Source: Meloidogyne chitwoodi (Eukaryota > Nematoda > Chromadorea > Rhabditida > Meloidogynidae). From it: DNA of 64,000 nucleotides. This document shows positions 1 to 10,622 of the stretch, piece after piece. Positions within the stretch are counted from its first letter, which is position 1, and each line of letters starts with the position of its first letter. The stretch spans positions 1,054,001-1,118,000 of the forward strand of contig JACZZP010000013.1 of the NCBI GenBank assembly GCA_015183035.1, written 5' to 3'. The position numbers and the translations under genes were made by a program. Under the pieces are notes generated by a model. That model was not told the DNA's origin. It ran no database searches and worked only from the letters and a program-made list of their open reading frames with translations.

Positions 1-1917
1 AAATAAAATGTTTTTTTCTGTGTGGGCAAACGAATTTTAAAAAATTCTTATTTTTTTATAAAAATAATAATAAACAACTAAAATAAATAAATATAAATAT
101 ATCCTCCCTAAGGAAAAATCATTCATTTTATTTTTAAAATATTTTTTTGAAAATATTTATTTAAAATTTCTTCTTTTTTTAGAACAATTTATTCTCTCTC
201 TTAATAGGGGAAAGTTTAATTAAAATAATTAAAATAATTAATTATTTAATTATCTTTTATTTAAATAAACTTTTAATTAATCTTTTCAACACAATGACTA
301 AGAAAAATTAACTAATTTAATTTAAAATTAAATAAATTAAAAACCAAACAGACAAATAAATTAATTATTTTAAATTATTTAATTTTTTTCTTTTAAAATT
401 GTGGATATAAAAAATAAAAATTATTTTTTATTTTATTTTATTTAAGTTTTAAACAAACAAAACAACTGTTGGATTGGTTAAAATTGATTAAAATAAAAGA
501 AAACAAAATTTACTTTTTTATTTTATTATTTTATATATTTATTTATTTATTTTAAAACTAAAAATACTTTAATTTAATTTTACTCATAATTAGTAAATAA
601 TTAATTAACAAATCTTTTTTTTATTTTTTTATTTAAATAAAAGTATTTTAATTTAATAAAAACTCTTTTTTTTTTAATTATTTTTTAATCAATTTATAAA
701 TATTAAAAAAAAATATCCATCATTTTAATTTTTTATTTTTATTTCTTTTCCCTCATTTTATGTTAAAACAACAACTGACTTTTATTTTCTAAAAATCAAA
801 AAAAAATAAAAGAATTATTTAAATTTAATAAATATATTTTCTCAGTAATTATTTAAATTAAAAATATTATTTTTTTAAATAAATTAAAAAATAAGTTAAA
901 TTTAAAAATATTAATTTTTGTATAATTATTTTCTAATTTCTCCTAAATTATTAAAATATTTTATTTTTTAAAAAAAAAAAGATAAATTAATATTTAATTA
1001 TTTTCTATTTTTATAATTATACTATATTATATTTTTTTTAATAATTAATTTAATTATTTTTAAAAAACAAAAAAATAAATAACACATGTTTTTTTGTTCT
1101 CTTTTTATTTTTGTTTAATTATTTTATTTAATTTTAATTAAATTAATATTTCTTAAATATTTCTTAAATAATTTAATTATTAATTTTTAATAATTTTTTA
1201 ATTAAAATATTTTTAGAAAACCTAAATTAAGATTTAAAATTTATTTTTTTTTTATTTTTAGAATTTAAAAAGATTTTTTTTTTGATTTTACTCAAAATAT
1301 CTACTTAATAAATTTAAAAAAATAATTTTTATATTTATTTTTTAAATTTTATTTTTTGACATTTCTAATTTATATCAATCATTTTATTTTTTAAAAATTC
1401 ATTTTTGTGGTTAATTTGTTGATTGGTTAATTTTTTTATAAATAAAATAAAAAAGTACATAACATATTTTTCTTTAAAATTAATTTTAAAAAAAAGCACT
1501 TATTAATAAAAGATTTTTTTAATTAAAAAATATTATTAATTTTTCTTTTTTTATTTAATTATAATTAGAAAAAAAGTTTAAAATTATTTAATTCCCTGCT
1601 TTTATTTTCTTTTTATATTTTTAATCTTTTTCTCCTTTAATAATATTTAATAAATACATAATATTAATTTATTTATTTATATGAGCATTTATATTAATTT
1701 AAAAAATAAATAAAGTGACTAAAAAAGTTTTAAATTTAAAAATTTTAATTAATTTATTCATACATTTGGGAATTAAATATTTAAATTTTTATTAACAATT
1801 TTATTTTACAAATATTAACTTCCAATATATTTCCAAAAATAGACAAATTTTACCAAAAAAAAAAATAAAATAAATAATTTTTTATATTTTAAAATAATAA
1901 TTATATAATAAAAAGAA
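1..1917. other. AT-rich intergenic sequence, no gene seen
   Basis: Almost pure A/T with many short homopolymer runs and stops in every frame. I see no coding exon, tRNA or transposon end. The last part presumably holds the promoter of the GPCR gene that starts at 1918, but no specific site can be picked out. Confidence 0.6.
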
Positions 1918-3695
1918 ATGCATTCACCGCCTTATAATTTAACTAATAATTTAATTTCTTCATTTGAAGAACAAAAACCATCTTCTTCTTCATTTATTAT
2001 TTTAAATAATTATTATTTAAATAATAAAGATGAATTTATTAATAATAATAATAATAAAACAATTACATGTATTGAACATTATGATTATTATGAATCAACA
2101 GAGTAAATTAAATTAAATTAATTTTAATTTAATTTTAAAGAAAATGGCTTCTCGGTGTTTTTGCTTTACCTTTTATTTTTTGTGGATTATTAGCAAATGG
2201 AATGTCTATTTTAATATTCTCTAATCGACATATGCGAAAACAATCAGTTAATTGGTATTTACTTGTTCTTGGTATTTTATTAATTTATTTTATTTTTTTA
2301 AATTTAAATTAAAAAAGGTACAAGTGATTTTGTTATTTTATTGGGTGCTTTTTCTGTTCTTACATTACCTCGGTTAAGTGAAATACTTGTTTGGTGGACA
2401 GGGACTGCTATTAGGTTATTCTATTAAATATTTTAAAATTTAGTGGAGAGAAAAAATGTTTTTTTATTTAAATATATATATTTGATTAAAAATTAAATTT
2501 AAAAAAAAGTTTAAATTTATAAGTCTAATCTTCTCTAAAAAATATTTAAATAATTAATTTTCTTTTAGTTATTATGTTACTCCTATATTTTATGCTCTTA
2601 TGACAATGGCACAAACTATAAGGTAATTTAATAAGAAATAAATTTTTAAAATATTTTCTTTTTTTTTAAAAAGTGTTTGGATGACTGTAGCAATGTCTTT
2701 ACATAGATTTGTTGGTGTTTGTTTTCCATATCAATCTGGACGTGTTTTAACCACAAGAAATGTTAAAGGAATTATTGGTGGAGTAATTCTAACAGCTGTA
2801 TTATTTAATATTTGCCGATTTTTTGAAGTAAATTATTTTAAAATTAAAAAAAAATTATTTATAAAAAAAGGTAACATTTCAAGTTTGTTGGATGGAACCA
2901 ATAGGTGTTGAGTTACCCGTTCTTCGAATGACTGAATTACGAAAAAATGAATTTTATCGTAAATTATTTTATGAATGGGCATATACATTGGTTATTAATT
3001 ATTTAATTTATTTATATTTTTATTTTTTTTTATTTTCTAAATTTTTAATTAAGAATTATTTAAATTTACAAATATTTATATATCTTTAATTTTTAATTTT
3101 TTTTTATTAATTTAGATTATGTTTGTTGTTCCTTTTACTGTTTTAATTGCTGTTAATTCAATGGTTATTGGAGCAATTCATAAGTAAATAAATTTAAAAT
3201 AAAATTTAATTTAATTTTTTAGATCACGTAAAATTCATGCCAAATTAAATGTTAGAGAAGGAAATGGTGCTAGAAAACAAGAATTAGCTAAAGAAATAAG
3301 TACTTCAATAATGGTTAGAATTAAAAAAATTATTTTAATTTTAAATTTTATTTTTCAGCTTGTTTCAATTGTCATAGCTTTTCTTCTTTGCAACACTTTG
3401 GTAAAAATATATATATTTTTTTTTAAATTTTTTTTTAATTTTTAAGGCATTTGCTGTTAATTTATTAGAAAAATTAGATTTTCAAGGATTATTATATATT
3501 CGATTAGTTCCTTGGTCTAATTGGCTTGTATTATGTAATGCTAGTATTAATATTTGTATTTATTGTATATTCTCTGAAAGATATAGAGCTTTACTTTTTT
3601 ATTATTTACGATGTTTTAGAAGAAAGGGTGGAGGAGATATTACTAATAATCAAAATAATTTTGGATTTACTGGAACTACAATGAGCTTTTTATAA
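1918..3695 (+). CDS. FMRFamide-receptor-like rhodopsin-class GPCR
   Basis: Seven-transmembrane neuropeptide receptor, probably at the neuronal or muscle plasma membrane. Exons as I read them: 1918-2102, 2141-2271, 2318-2414, 2569-2622, 2674-2827, 2871-2990, 3116-3183, then three more to the TAA at 3693-3695. All junctions keep frame. TM1 is LLGVFALPFIFCGLLANG, with the family's GN replaced by AN-G. TM3 ends in HRFVGVCFPYQ, where HRF replaces the usual DRY/ERY. The extracellular loop 2 and TM5 region reads ELRKNEFYRKLFYEW then PFTVLIAVNSMVI. TM7 reads NASINICIYCIF, a variant of NPxxY. The family fit (FMRFamide receptor/FRPR group) rests on the AVC-P, FELR-type and TM7 patterns. The N-terminus is Asn-rich with N-glycosylation sequons. 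The ligand is unknown and I cannot name an orthologue. The acceptor at 2871 was preferred to 2884 because 2884 gives an in-frame stop. Confidence 0.75.
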
Positions 3696-4057
3696 TAATA
3701 AAAATTAAGAAAAGATGAAAAAGAATTTTTAAAGAATATATTTTTGTGTATTTTGCTCAAAATTTAATTATTAAAAAATAAAAATCTGTATGATATAAAT
3801 ATTTTTATATAAATAATCTTTAACCACTATTCGAGGTTATGAAAAGAGCCCCTTTAATTTAAAAAAGCTTTAAACAAACCAAAAGCCTTTCATTAAACAT
3901 TTTATCTAAAAAAATAATTACAATACATAACAAGTTATTATCGCGACCTTTACAACGGTCACTCAAATGGCATCGCTCAAATGATACCCCCTTTATTAAA
4001 GGTTTGTGCGGTGAGGTATCTTTCAGTGCCACCGATTCAGTGCCAAATAAAATATAA
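3696..4057. other. Intergenic, less AT-rich stretch before the MON2 fragment
   Basis: From about 3830 the composition becomes more balanced than its surroundings and carries short direct repeats: ctcaaatg at two places near 3962-3983 and cagtgcca at two places near 4024-4042. No ORF or RNA gene is recognised. It may be the remains of a mobile element at the left edge of the MON2 duplication; this is inference. Confidence 0.4.
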
Positions 4058-5171
4058 ATGCCTAGTATTTCAACTTCTACTTCTTCATCTCAGTTACAAC
4101 AACAAATAAAAGTTGGAATACAACCTAATGATCCAAAGAAGCTTGTAGATTATTTAATAAGTGATCTTCGTTCATTTTCTATGGATGCAAAAAAGAAGCA
4201 TAACCACGTAAAAGAGGTTTTAATCATTTATATAATAATTGATATTTTTAATTTTTGCAAAATTTATTTTTTAAGGCCGCAGAATCTGGTTTAGTTAAAA
4301 TTCGCAATATTAGTGCTGCGTGTGAAGCACAACAAGAATCTCAGCAACAAACCAATTTAATTCAAGCATTGCGGTCTTCTTGCACTGAATTGCTTCATCC
4401 ATTTCTCTTGGGTTGTTCAAGTAAAAATCCACGGCTTGTCCAAATTTCTTTACAAGCAATACAGCGGTTAATTCACTATAAAGTTATTGATGTTAATGTA
4501 GTTCCAGCGATTGTTAATGAACTTTGGTTACTTACTGAGGCAGAATGCGAAGAGTTGAAAAGTAATTTTATAATTATAAAATTGACAATATTAAATTAAG
4601 AACAAGGGAACATTTTCGGTATAGGATCATTTTTCTTTTGATTTCTCCACAATTTTTTTATTTTTCTGAATCGAGAAGGCTTTTTGACGATTTTTTGTTT
4701 ACTTTAGGGTTTTTCGCCGTTATCTAACATTTCAAAAAAGTAGGTTATTTGAGACCTAAATTTTCATTTTATATTTATTGTTTTTATAAATATATTTTTA
4801 GTAATCCAAACAATAACTCCTTTTGTTGGCACAGAACCATTTGTCACTAATTGGGCATTGTCTAAGGCATGATTTTTTTAATTTATATTATTTTTATTAA
4901 TCAAATCATTTTAAGTGTATTGTACTTACTTTTCGTCTAAATGCTTCAAAAGATTCTTTGGTTATCAATGCTGCGTCAGCCGCTGTACGACAACTTTTTA
5001 GTAGTGTCTTTGAACGTGTTATTAGAGAAGATGAAACTCCTGATATTCAATCACAGCAACAATTATATCAAAATCAATCAAAACAACAAACATTAGCACC
5101 TCCAACTCTTAGACCAGCGGCTGCAGATGCTTTTCTTTTACTTAGAGATTTATGTGCTTTAATACGACGTG
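4058..5171 (+). pseudogene. Truncated second copy of the MON2 5' exons
   Basis: Four exons (4058-4216, 4276-4561, 4802-4866, 4916-5171) reproduce the first exons of the full MON2 homologue at 10623 almost base for base. They encode the MON2/Sec7-BIG N-terminal region, including the stretches CTELLHPFLLGCSSKNPRLV and VRQLFSSVFERVIREDE. Differences are small: MPSISTSTSSSQ here against MSSISTSSSQ, and a longer, diverged third intron. The unusual GC donor after exon 3 is shared. The copy stops abruptly inside exon 4 at 5171, right after the codons for ALIRR. From 5172 the sequence becomes the left arm of an inverted repeat from another gene. No further MON2 exons follow, so it is probably non-functional unless a short N-terminal protein is made. 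The high exon identity points to a recent duplication, or to an assembly artefact. Confidence 0.8.
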
Positions 5172-5555
5172 CACTTTTCAAAATTTCTTTCCCTTTTTCC
5201 TAAATTATTCTTCCTAAAAATCTTTACCTCATTGTTCACCAATCTTGCAGAAATTGTTCCAAATACTGCCATACTATCCAAAATCCTGGTGCCTGATACT
5301 GCTCGTTGTCTAAAAAGGCTCTCAAAATATTCTATTATCAATTGAGAATAACGTTGACGCAAGACACCAGAAGAGAAAGTGTCCTCAACGCTACTATCGT
5401 ATTCAATTGTGTATATAATCTTAAAAAATAAAATAAAAAAAATTTCTTCACTAGTACAAACTATTTCCACAAAAGATAAAATTAACCTGCGTATCAGTTT
5501 CAGCCGCAGAAAATACTTCCTTAACTGATCCCAAAATAACATCAATAAAATCCAT
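5172..5555 (-). pseudogene. Inverted partial copy of the unrecognised gene at 5629
   Basis: On the minus strand the start codon ends at 5555, exon 1 is 5487-5555 (MDFIDVILGSVKEVFSAAET and onward) and exon 2 follows after a short intron. Compared with the plus-strand copy it has replacements such as A to T and G to S in the IIYAIEYDSGVED stretch and P to S in LRQRYPQL. It is cut at 5172, where it joins the MON2 fragment. There is no downstream exon, so it is read as a broken copy. Confidence 0.6.
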
Positions 5556-5628
5556 TTTTTTTAATTTTTTAAATTCGAATAATTAAAACAATAAAAAAAG
5601 TAAAATTATTAAAATCCGAATTAAAAAA

Positions 5629-5954
5629 ATGGATTTTATTGATGTTATTTTAGGATCAGTTAAGGAAGTATTTTCTGCGGCTGAAACTGATACGCAGGTT
5701 AATTTTATCTTTTGTGTAAATGTTTGTACTAGGGGAGAAATTTTTTAATTTTATTTTTTAAGATTATATACGCAATTGAATACGATAGTGGCGTTGAGGA
5801 CACTATCTCTTCTGGTGTCTTGCGTCAACGTTATCCTCAATTGATAATAGAATATTTTGAGAGCCTTTTTAGACAACGAGCAGTATCAGGCACCAGGATT
5901 TTGGATAGTATGGCAGTATTTGGAACAATTTCTGCAAGATTGGTGAACAATGAG
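5629..5954 (+). CDS. Unrecognised gene, first two exons (partial)
   Basis: Start ATG at 5629; exon 1 is 5629-5697 (23 codons) and exon 2 is 5763-5954 (64 codons), with clean GT-AG borders and in-phase joining. The 87 residues begin MDFIDVILGSVKEVFSAAET and include SSGVLRQRYPQLIIEYFESL. They look like a soluble, mostly helical protein, perhaps a HEAT/ARM-type repeat, but I do not recognise the family. A candidate third exon near 6103-6150 does not continue in frame from exon 2 in any way I can make consistent. The gene may therefore be broken after exon 2, with the retained part defined by the palindrome. It lies between the MON2 fragment and ST7 and is not part of either protein as known in other animals. 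Confidence 0.4.
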
Positions 5955-6009
5955 GTAAAGATTTTTAGGAAGAATAATTTAGGAAAAAGGGAAAGAAATT
6001 TGAAAAGTG

Positions 6010-6729
6010 GATTTTTTTAATTTTTTATTGTTGGTATTACTGCTTTTTTTTGTTTCCATGACATTAATAAAAAGTATATTTTTTGGATTGATTATCTTAT
6101 AGAAGACCATCCACATCCTTCTGTTTCTATAAGTGCAGCAACAGCCGGGTAGCAATTTGGGAATTTAATTATAAATTTTTATGAAATGTGTTTAGTTCTT
6201 GATCAAATTTGATTTTTTTAATATGTTTGTTTCCTTTTTTAATAAAAAAATCAAAAATTGCTATAAAGATTTTTTTGGCTTTATTTATGTTTCCACAAAT
6301 TTTTTAGGTCTTTTAATTTGTATTTTCGAAATTAAGGCTGAGAAATGTAAAAAATATTTTAAATTCATCCCTATTTTTGCGTCTTTTCTAAAGAATACTT
6401 TAAATAGTTTCATCTCTGCACTAACGGATTGGACTGAAACGTGAGGACTGAAACGGCGGGACTAAAAAGTCGGGATTGAATAGTAACCACACCGAGAAAA
6501 CGGATCGAGATTTTTTCATTTTTAGTACGCTTTTAAAATAAATTTTTGTAGTTTCTTAAGCTGATTTATTTTAAAAAAATTTCAAAAACTATTCACAATT
6601 CTCAACTGTAAAAAACAAATGGCCCAGGTTTGAATATTCATTTAAAGCTTTTCTTATTATAAACATGAATTCATTATTAAAAATATAAAATTTAAATTAT
6701 TTTAGAGCCTTTCCCAACGCTTCAAAAAA
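6010..6729. other. Unexplained sequence between the palindrome and ST7
   Basis: Contains a possible orphan exon near 6103-6150 and a short cluster of near-repeats, gactgaaacg at 6432 and 6446 followed by related gggactaaaa and gggattgaa units to about 6480. No complete gene is seen. A T-rich tract ending in AG at about 6704, just before the ST7 start, could be an intron end or a trans-splice acceptor. Confidence 0.4.
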
Positions 6730-9630
6730 ATGTTACCTGCATTTTCCAAAGGATATATTTTTCTTCTCTCATTACTTTTACTAGCACTGGTCATTTATTA
6801 TTTTCGAGTGCCATTACGAGCCTATGAAAAGTTTGAATCAATTGTTTCTGTTGGCGTATATTTTAATAATTTAACGCCTAAATTTTATGTTGCACTGACT
6901 GGAACTTCAAGTCTCGTATCCGGGATTATTCTAATTTTTGAATGGTGGTATTTCAAGAAGTTTGTTTCCCTTTAATATTTTATTTAAAAATAACTTTTAT
7001 AAATATAATAATTTATTCCAAAAATTATTTTATGAATAAAAAATACAATTAAACAGCCAGCTGAAATTATGTATTTGGTCGTCCACGCATTTATTTCTTT
7101 TTATTCAAATTGCTAATTAATTCTTAAACTTAATTCGCGCATTCAAACCTTTCCCCGTTGCTGAGGGCAACAATAGTTTGGGTAATATTAAGAGCAAATT
7201 GTATTTCAGTTAAAAAGTGAAAAGCTAACCTTAACCAAAAATCAAAAGCAATAATTTAAATAATATATTGTAATTATGTTGCTTGAAAGAAAAGCTCGTT
7301 CTAAAGAAAAGACATTCCTGTCAAATTTGTTGTATGTAACTTTTTTTGTAATAAATTTTGGGAGTTTCAAATTCTTTAAAATTTGTTTAAAATTGGTTTC
7401 ACAATAAAATAATTTTGAAATTTAGTAATGCTATTGATAACGCTTTGGATGGTAGCGATGATGGAAGTGATTCTGAAAGAGAAAGCATTGATGAAAAACA
7501 TCAACAAGGTTTATTTATTATTGTATTCTATAATATTTTTAACTTTTTTTGTTTATTTTTTTAAATTTTATATTTAAGAGCTAGAGGAATATGAACGTGA
7601 AAATGAATGTAAAGTTTGGCGAAACCCAATGGCTCTTTTTCGCGGCGCTGAATATGCGCGTTTTCATAGAGAAACAGGCCAAGAACCTCTTACCTATTAT
7701 GACTTGAATTTATCTGCACAGGATCACCAAACATATTTTTGCTGTGAAGCCGATGCTGGAAAAGAAGATCTAGAAAGTGAAAGTTTTTTGTTAAAATATT
7801 CAAAAATATTTAAAATTAAAGTTATGTCTCTAGCTTGGAGAGAAAGAGACAGTCAAGTACGCATTTCTGAAGCAAAGAGAGCACTTAAATGTAATCCTGA
7901 TTGTGCTCCAGCATTGATTTTGTTATATTAAGAAAATATTTTTAAGAAAATTATTTTTAGGTTAGCAGAAGAATATTGTCAAACAATAGCTGAAGTAGAA
8001 GAATATTTAAGGAAAGCGCTTAGAATTGTTGAGGCAATGTATAGACGTAGTCAAGCAGCTGTATATCCTGATATAGAATCTCAGCAGAAAAGCCGTGATA
8101 TAAATATGCTGGTTAGCTTTGAATTATTTCATTTAACTATTTGAAATGTTAGATAATTATTTTCTAAGTTTTTCTTAAAAGCAATCGAAAAGAGGTAGAA
8201 ATTTTTGACCCTCTCCCTATTATTTTCTTTGAACTATTCTTTACATATTTCAATTTAAAGGTTTTTATACGTCGCCGATTGGCAATGTGTTCCAGAAGAG
8301 AAGGACGAGTTCGTGAAGCAATCAAAATAATGCGTGATGTATATTATTATTATATTTTTTGATGATTTTTTATTTTTAGTTAATAAAAGAATTTCCAACA
8401 TTGGTTTGTTTTATAAAAGAATCTTTAAAATTTATTTTTTAATTCAGAATGTAATGAATATACATGAAAATCTAATTGAGGCTTTATTAGAGGTTTTGTG
8501 ATATATTAAAATAATTTTTTTTAATTTTAAAGCAACGCGCGTATGCCGATGCAATGGCTGTTTTAGCAAAATATGATTCTTATGATGGTTTATTTATTTC
8601 ATATATTAATTTTATATTTACTTTTAATAGATTGTATAATGCCTAAATCAGCAACTGTTTGTTTCACTTCAGCTTTGCTCAAAGCTCGTGGTGTGGCTGA
8701 TAAGTTCGAACCAGAAACAATGCGAAAACGTGGATTTTCTTCAGCAGAACTTGCTGCTGTGGAAGCTATTCATAGAGCAGTGGAATTTGTACGTAGTTTG
8801 AGAATAAATTTTTATATTTACTTTATGCACTTCTTATCTCTTAATATTTTTTTTTTGAAAATCAGAATCCTCATGTACCTCTTTATCTACTGGAACGAAA
8901 GCCAGTGACAATGCCACCTGAACACATTTTAAAGCGTGGTGATTCGGAGGCAGTTGCCTATGCATTTTGGCATTTACAGCATTGGAAACGAGTAGAAGGC
9001 GCTCTCCAATTATTGCAATATACATGGGAAGGAAGTTCGTATTTAAATATTTAATGTTAATCTTTCATCTTTTAACAGCTTTCCGAATGCTTCCAAATCC
9101 TACAGAGAAAGGAAATCTTTTTTTCCCATATCCAACATGTACAGAACAAGCAGATAAAGAGCTATTTCCTCGTTAGTCTTATTTTAAAATTTTATTTTTT
9201 TTATATTTTAATTATTTAAGCTTACCACCAAGTATCAGTTTATCCAAAAAAGGAATCCCCACTTTGGACATTATTTGCATCATTGCTTTCTTGTTGGTTG
9301 GTTTTTTGAATAAAATTCACATTCTAATAATTGAATTACATTTTAGTGTAGCAATTTTTGCCATACTTTTTCATCAATATCCCGACGAAACACTTAATTT
9401 CATGCATTTGGTAAAACTTTAAATATACGAATTGAAAAGTATAATTTTATTTTTATTAGGTAATTAGGGGGGCCTGGTCATCTGTTTTCACTGTTTGGAA
9501 TTATTTATGTTCACTCGTCCCAGAAAATTTTATGGGCTTAATCGCCTCAAAACCTAAAACAACTGCATCAGTTGGAGTTGCGGCACCATTGCCAGCTGTT
9601 GGGGCTGAAGCTGCCTCTGGCAATCTTTAA
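6730..9630 (+). CDS. ST7 (suppressor of tumorigenicity 7) family protein
   Basis: Conserved animal ST7 family, a membrane-anchored protein of poorly defined function linked to extracellular-matrix and LDL-receptor-like biology in vertebrates. The N-terminus has two hydrophobic segments, including [20 protein letters not shown] and FEWWYFKK, which match the family almost word for word. Later exons give [36 protein letters not shown], the TPR-like stretch with [59 protein letters not shown] and [17 protein letters not shown] final hydrophobic region ends at TAA 9628-9630. Exon 1 ends at 6959 and joins an exon starting after a gaaag acceptor near 7291; the linker there is acidic and variable, as in the family. 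The start at 6730 sits 26 bp behind a TTTTAG and could be the first codon of an SL-trans-spliced message. MON2 follows 1 kb downstream on the same strand. Confidence 0.9.
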
Positions 9631-10622
9631 TATAGTTTCATTAATATAGTTGCTATGTAGTTATTAAAAACATTTGTTATTTTTCTTTTGCCTTCCACAT
9701 ACTACCTTCTACTATTTTTTTCAACTGAGAATCTTTATTTGGTCTTTTAGTAAGTTGATGAAAAAATATAAGATAATGTATGTCCGCAAATTTGTAATTA
9801 TGAATCCTGTAAATATGGGTAAAGACTAATATTAAAAAAATTTATGTTATATATACATATTTTGATAATTTTTCATAAAAACAGGTGAATGGAGACGATA
9901 CAAACTCAACAAGTAAAGAATATATAATGTTGAAATATTTAAGCACAAATAAACGTGCAAGTTAAATTTATTTCGGATCTCCTTTTCTTCTCTTTTTAGT
10001 TCTTCAAATGATGTATTTTATAAAAATAGTTATCGTCTAAAAACCTTCGATTCGTGGCAATTCTGCTTCATAAATACTCATCGTTTTCTAAATAAAGATT
10101 ATTTAATATTAAAAAATACTTTCTCTCTCTCCATCCAGTTTATTACTAAAAATGAGTTTCTTTTTTTTTTTGCCGCCATCTTAAAATCCCAAAATCATTC
10201 ATTTTAAATTTTCCACTTTTCTTTTTTTAATTTTTGGATAAACGCATTATTAATGAATTTATTTTACAAAATTTTATGTTTTGCGAAATCAAATACAAAT
10301 ATATTAAAAATTTTATAATCTCATACATATAAGTCTAACTGCTTATGCATATCATGATTTAAATAAAATAATTATTTAATGAATCTGTGCAGAGGTTGAA
10401 TTTTAAAGAGCAGTCAAATCTATTTTTGTAGATTCCCGAGATCATGATAAGTCTACTAAATAGAGGATTGGGAGATAAATACATGCATTAATTTATATAT
10501 TCGGTTTCAAATAAGGCTTCAATGATATATTATGTCTACTAAATGGTAATCTACAAAATAGAATGTGACTGTTTTTTATAATTAATTTAGAAATATATTA
10601 TTTAAATAAAAGAATAATATAA
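9631..10622. other. ST7 3' region, MITE and MON2 upstream region
   Basis: AT-rich, with no coding exon. The first part is probably the ST7 3' UTR. The last 200 bp hold an inverted-repeat element (10411-10571) directly in front of the MON2 start. Similarity to the region upstream of the duplicated MON2 fragment is lost about 20 bp before the start codon, which marks the left duplication edge. Confidence 0.5.
10411..10571. mobile_element. MITE-like element upstream of MON2
   Basis: Imperfect terminal inverted repeats of 24 bp: cagtcaaatctatttttgta at 10411 and, on the other strand, cagtcacattctattttgta ending at 10571. 19 of the 24 positions match. A shared tctactaaat motif occurs inside twice. 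No coding capacity. I cannot find a clean target-site duplication, so the class is unknown. It ends about 50 bp before the MON2 ATG and is absent in front of the duplicated MON2 fragment. Confidence 0.5.

Larger units (their letters stand above)
5172..6009. repeat. Large, nearly spacer-less inverted repeat (palindrome)
   Basis: The stretch 5172 to about 5585, read on the minus strand, is nearly identical to about 5605-6009 on the plus strand. The symmetry axis lies near 5590 and only some 20-40 bp of A/T separate the arms. The outer ends pair exactly: cacttttcaaa at 5172 with its complement ending at 6009. Each arm carries the same start codon, the same 69-base exon, a short intron and most of the same second exon. 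Differences are scattered substitutions and small indels. On one strand the arms could form a hairpin of about 0.4 kb. Left of 5172 is MON2 sequence; right of 6009 the sequence is unique. Confidence 0.85.

Noticed and set aside
8834..9025. Minus-strand ORF opposite ST7
   Set aside because: It is a shadow of the conserved ST7 exon encoding the [13 protein letters not shown] region on the plus strand.
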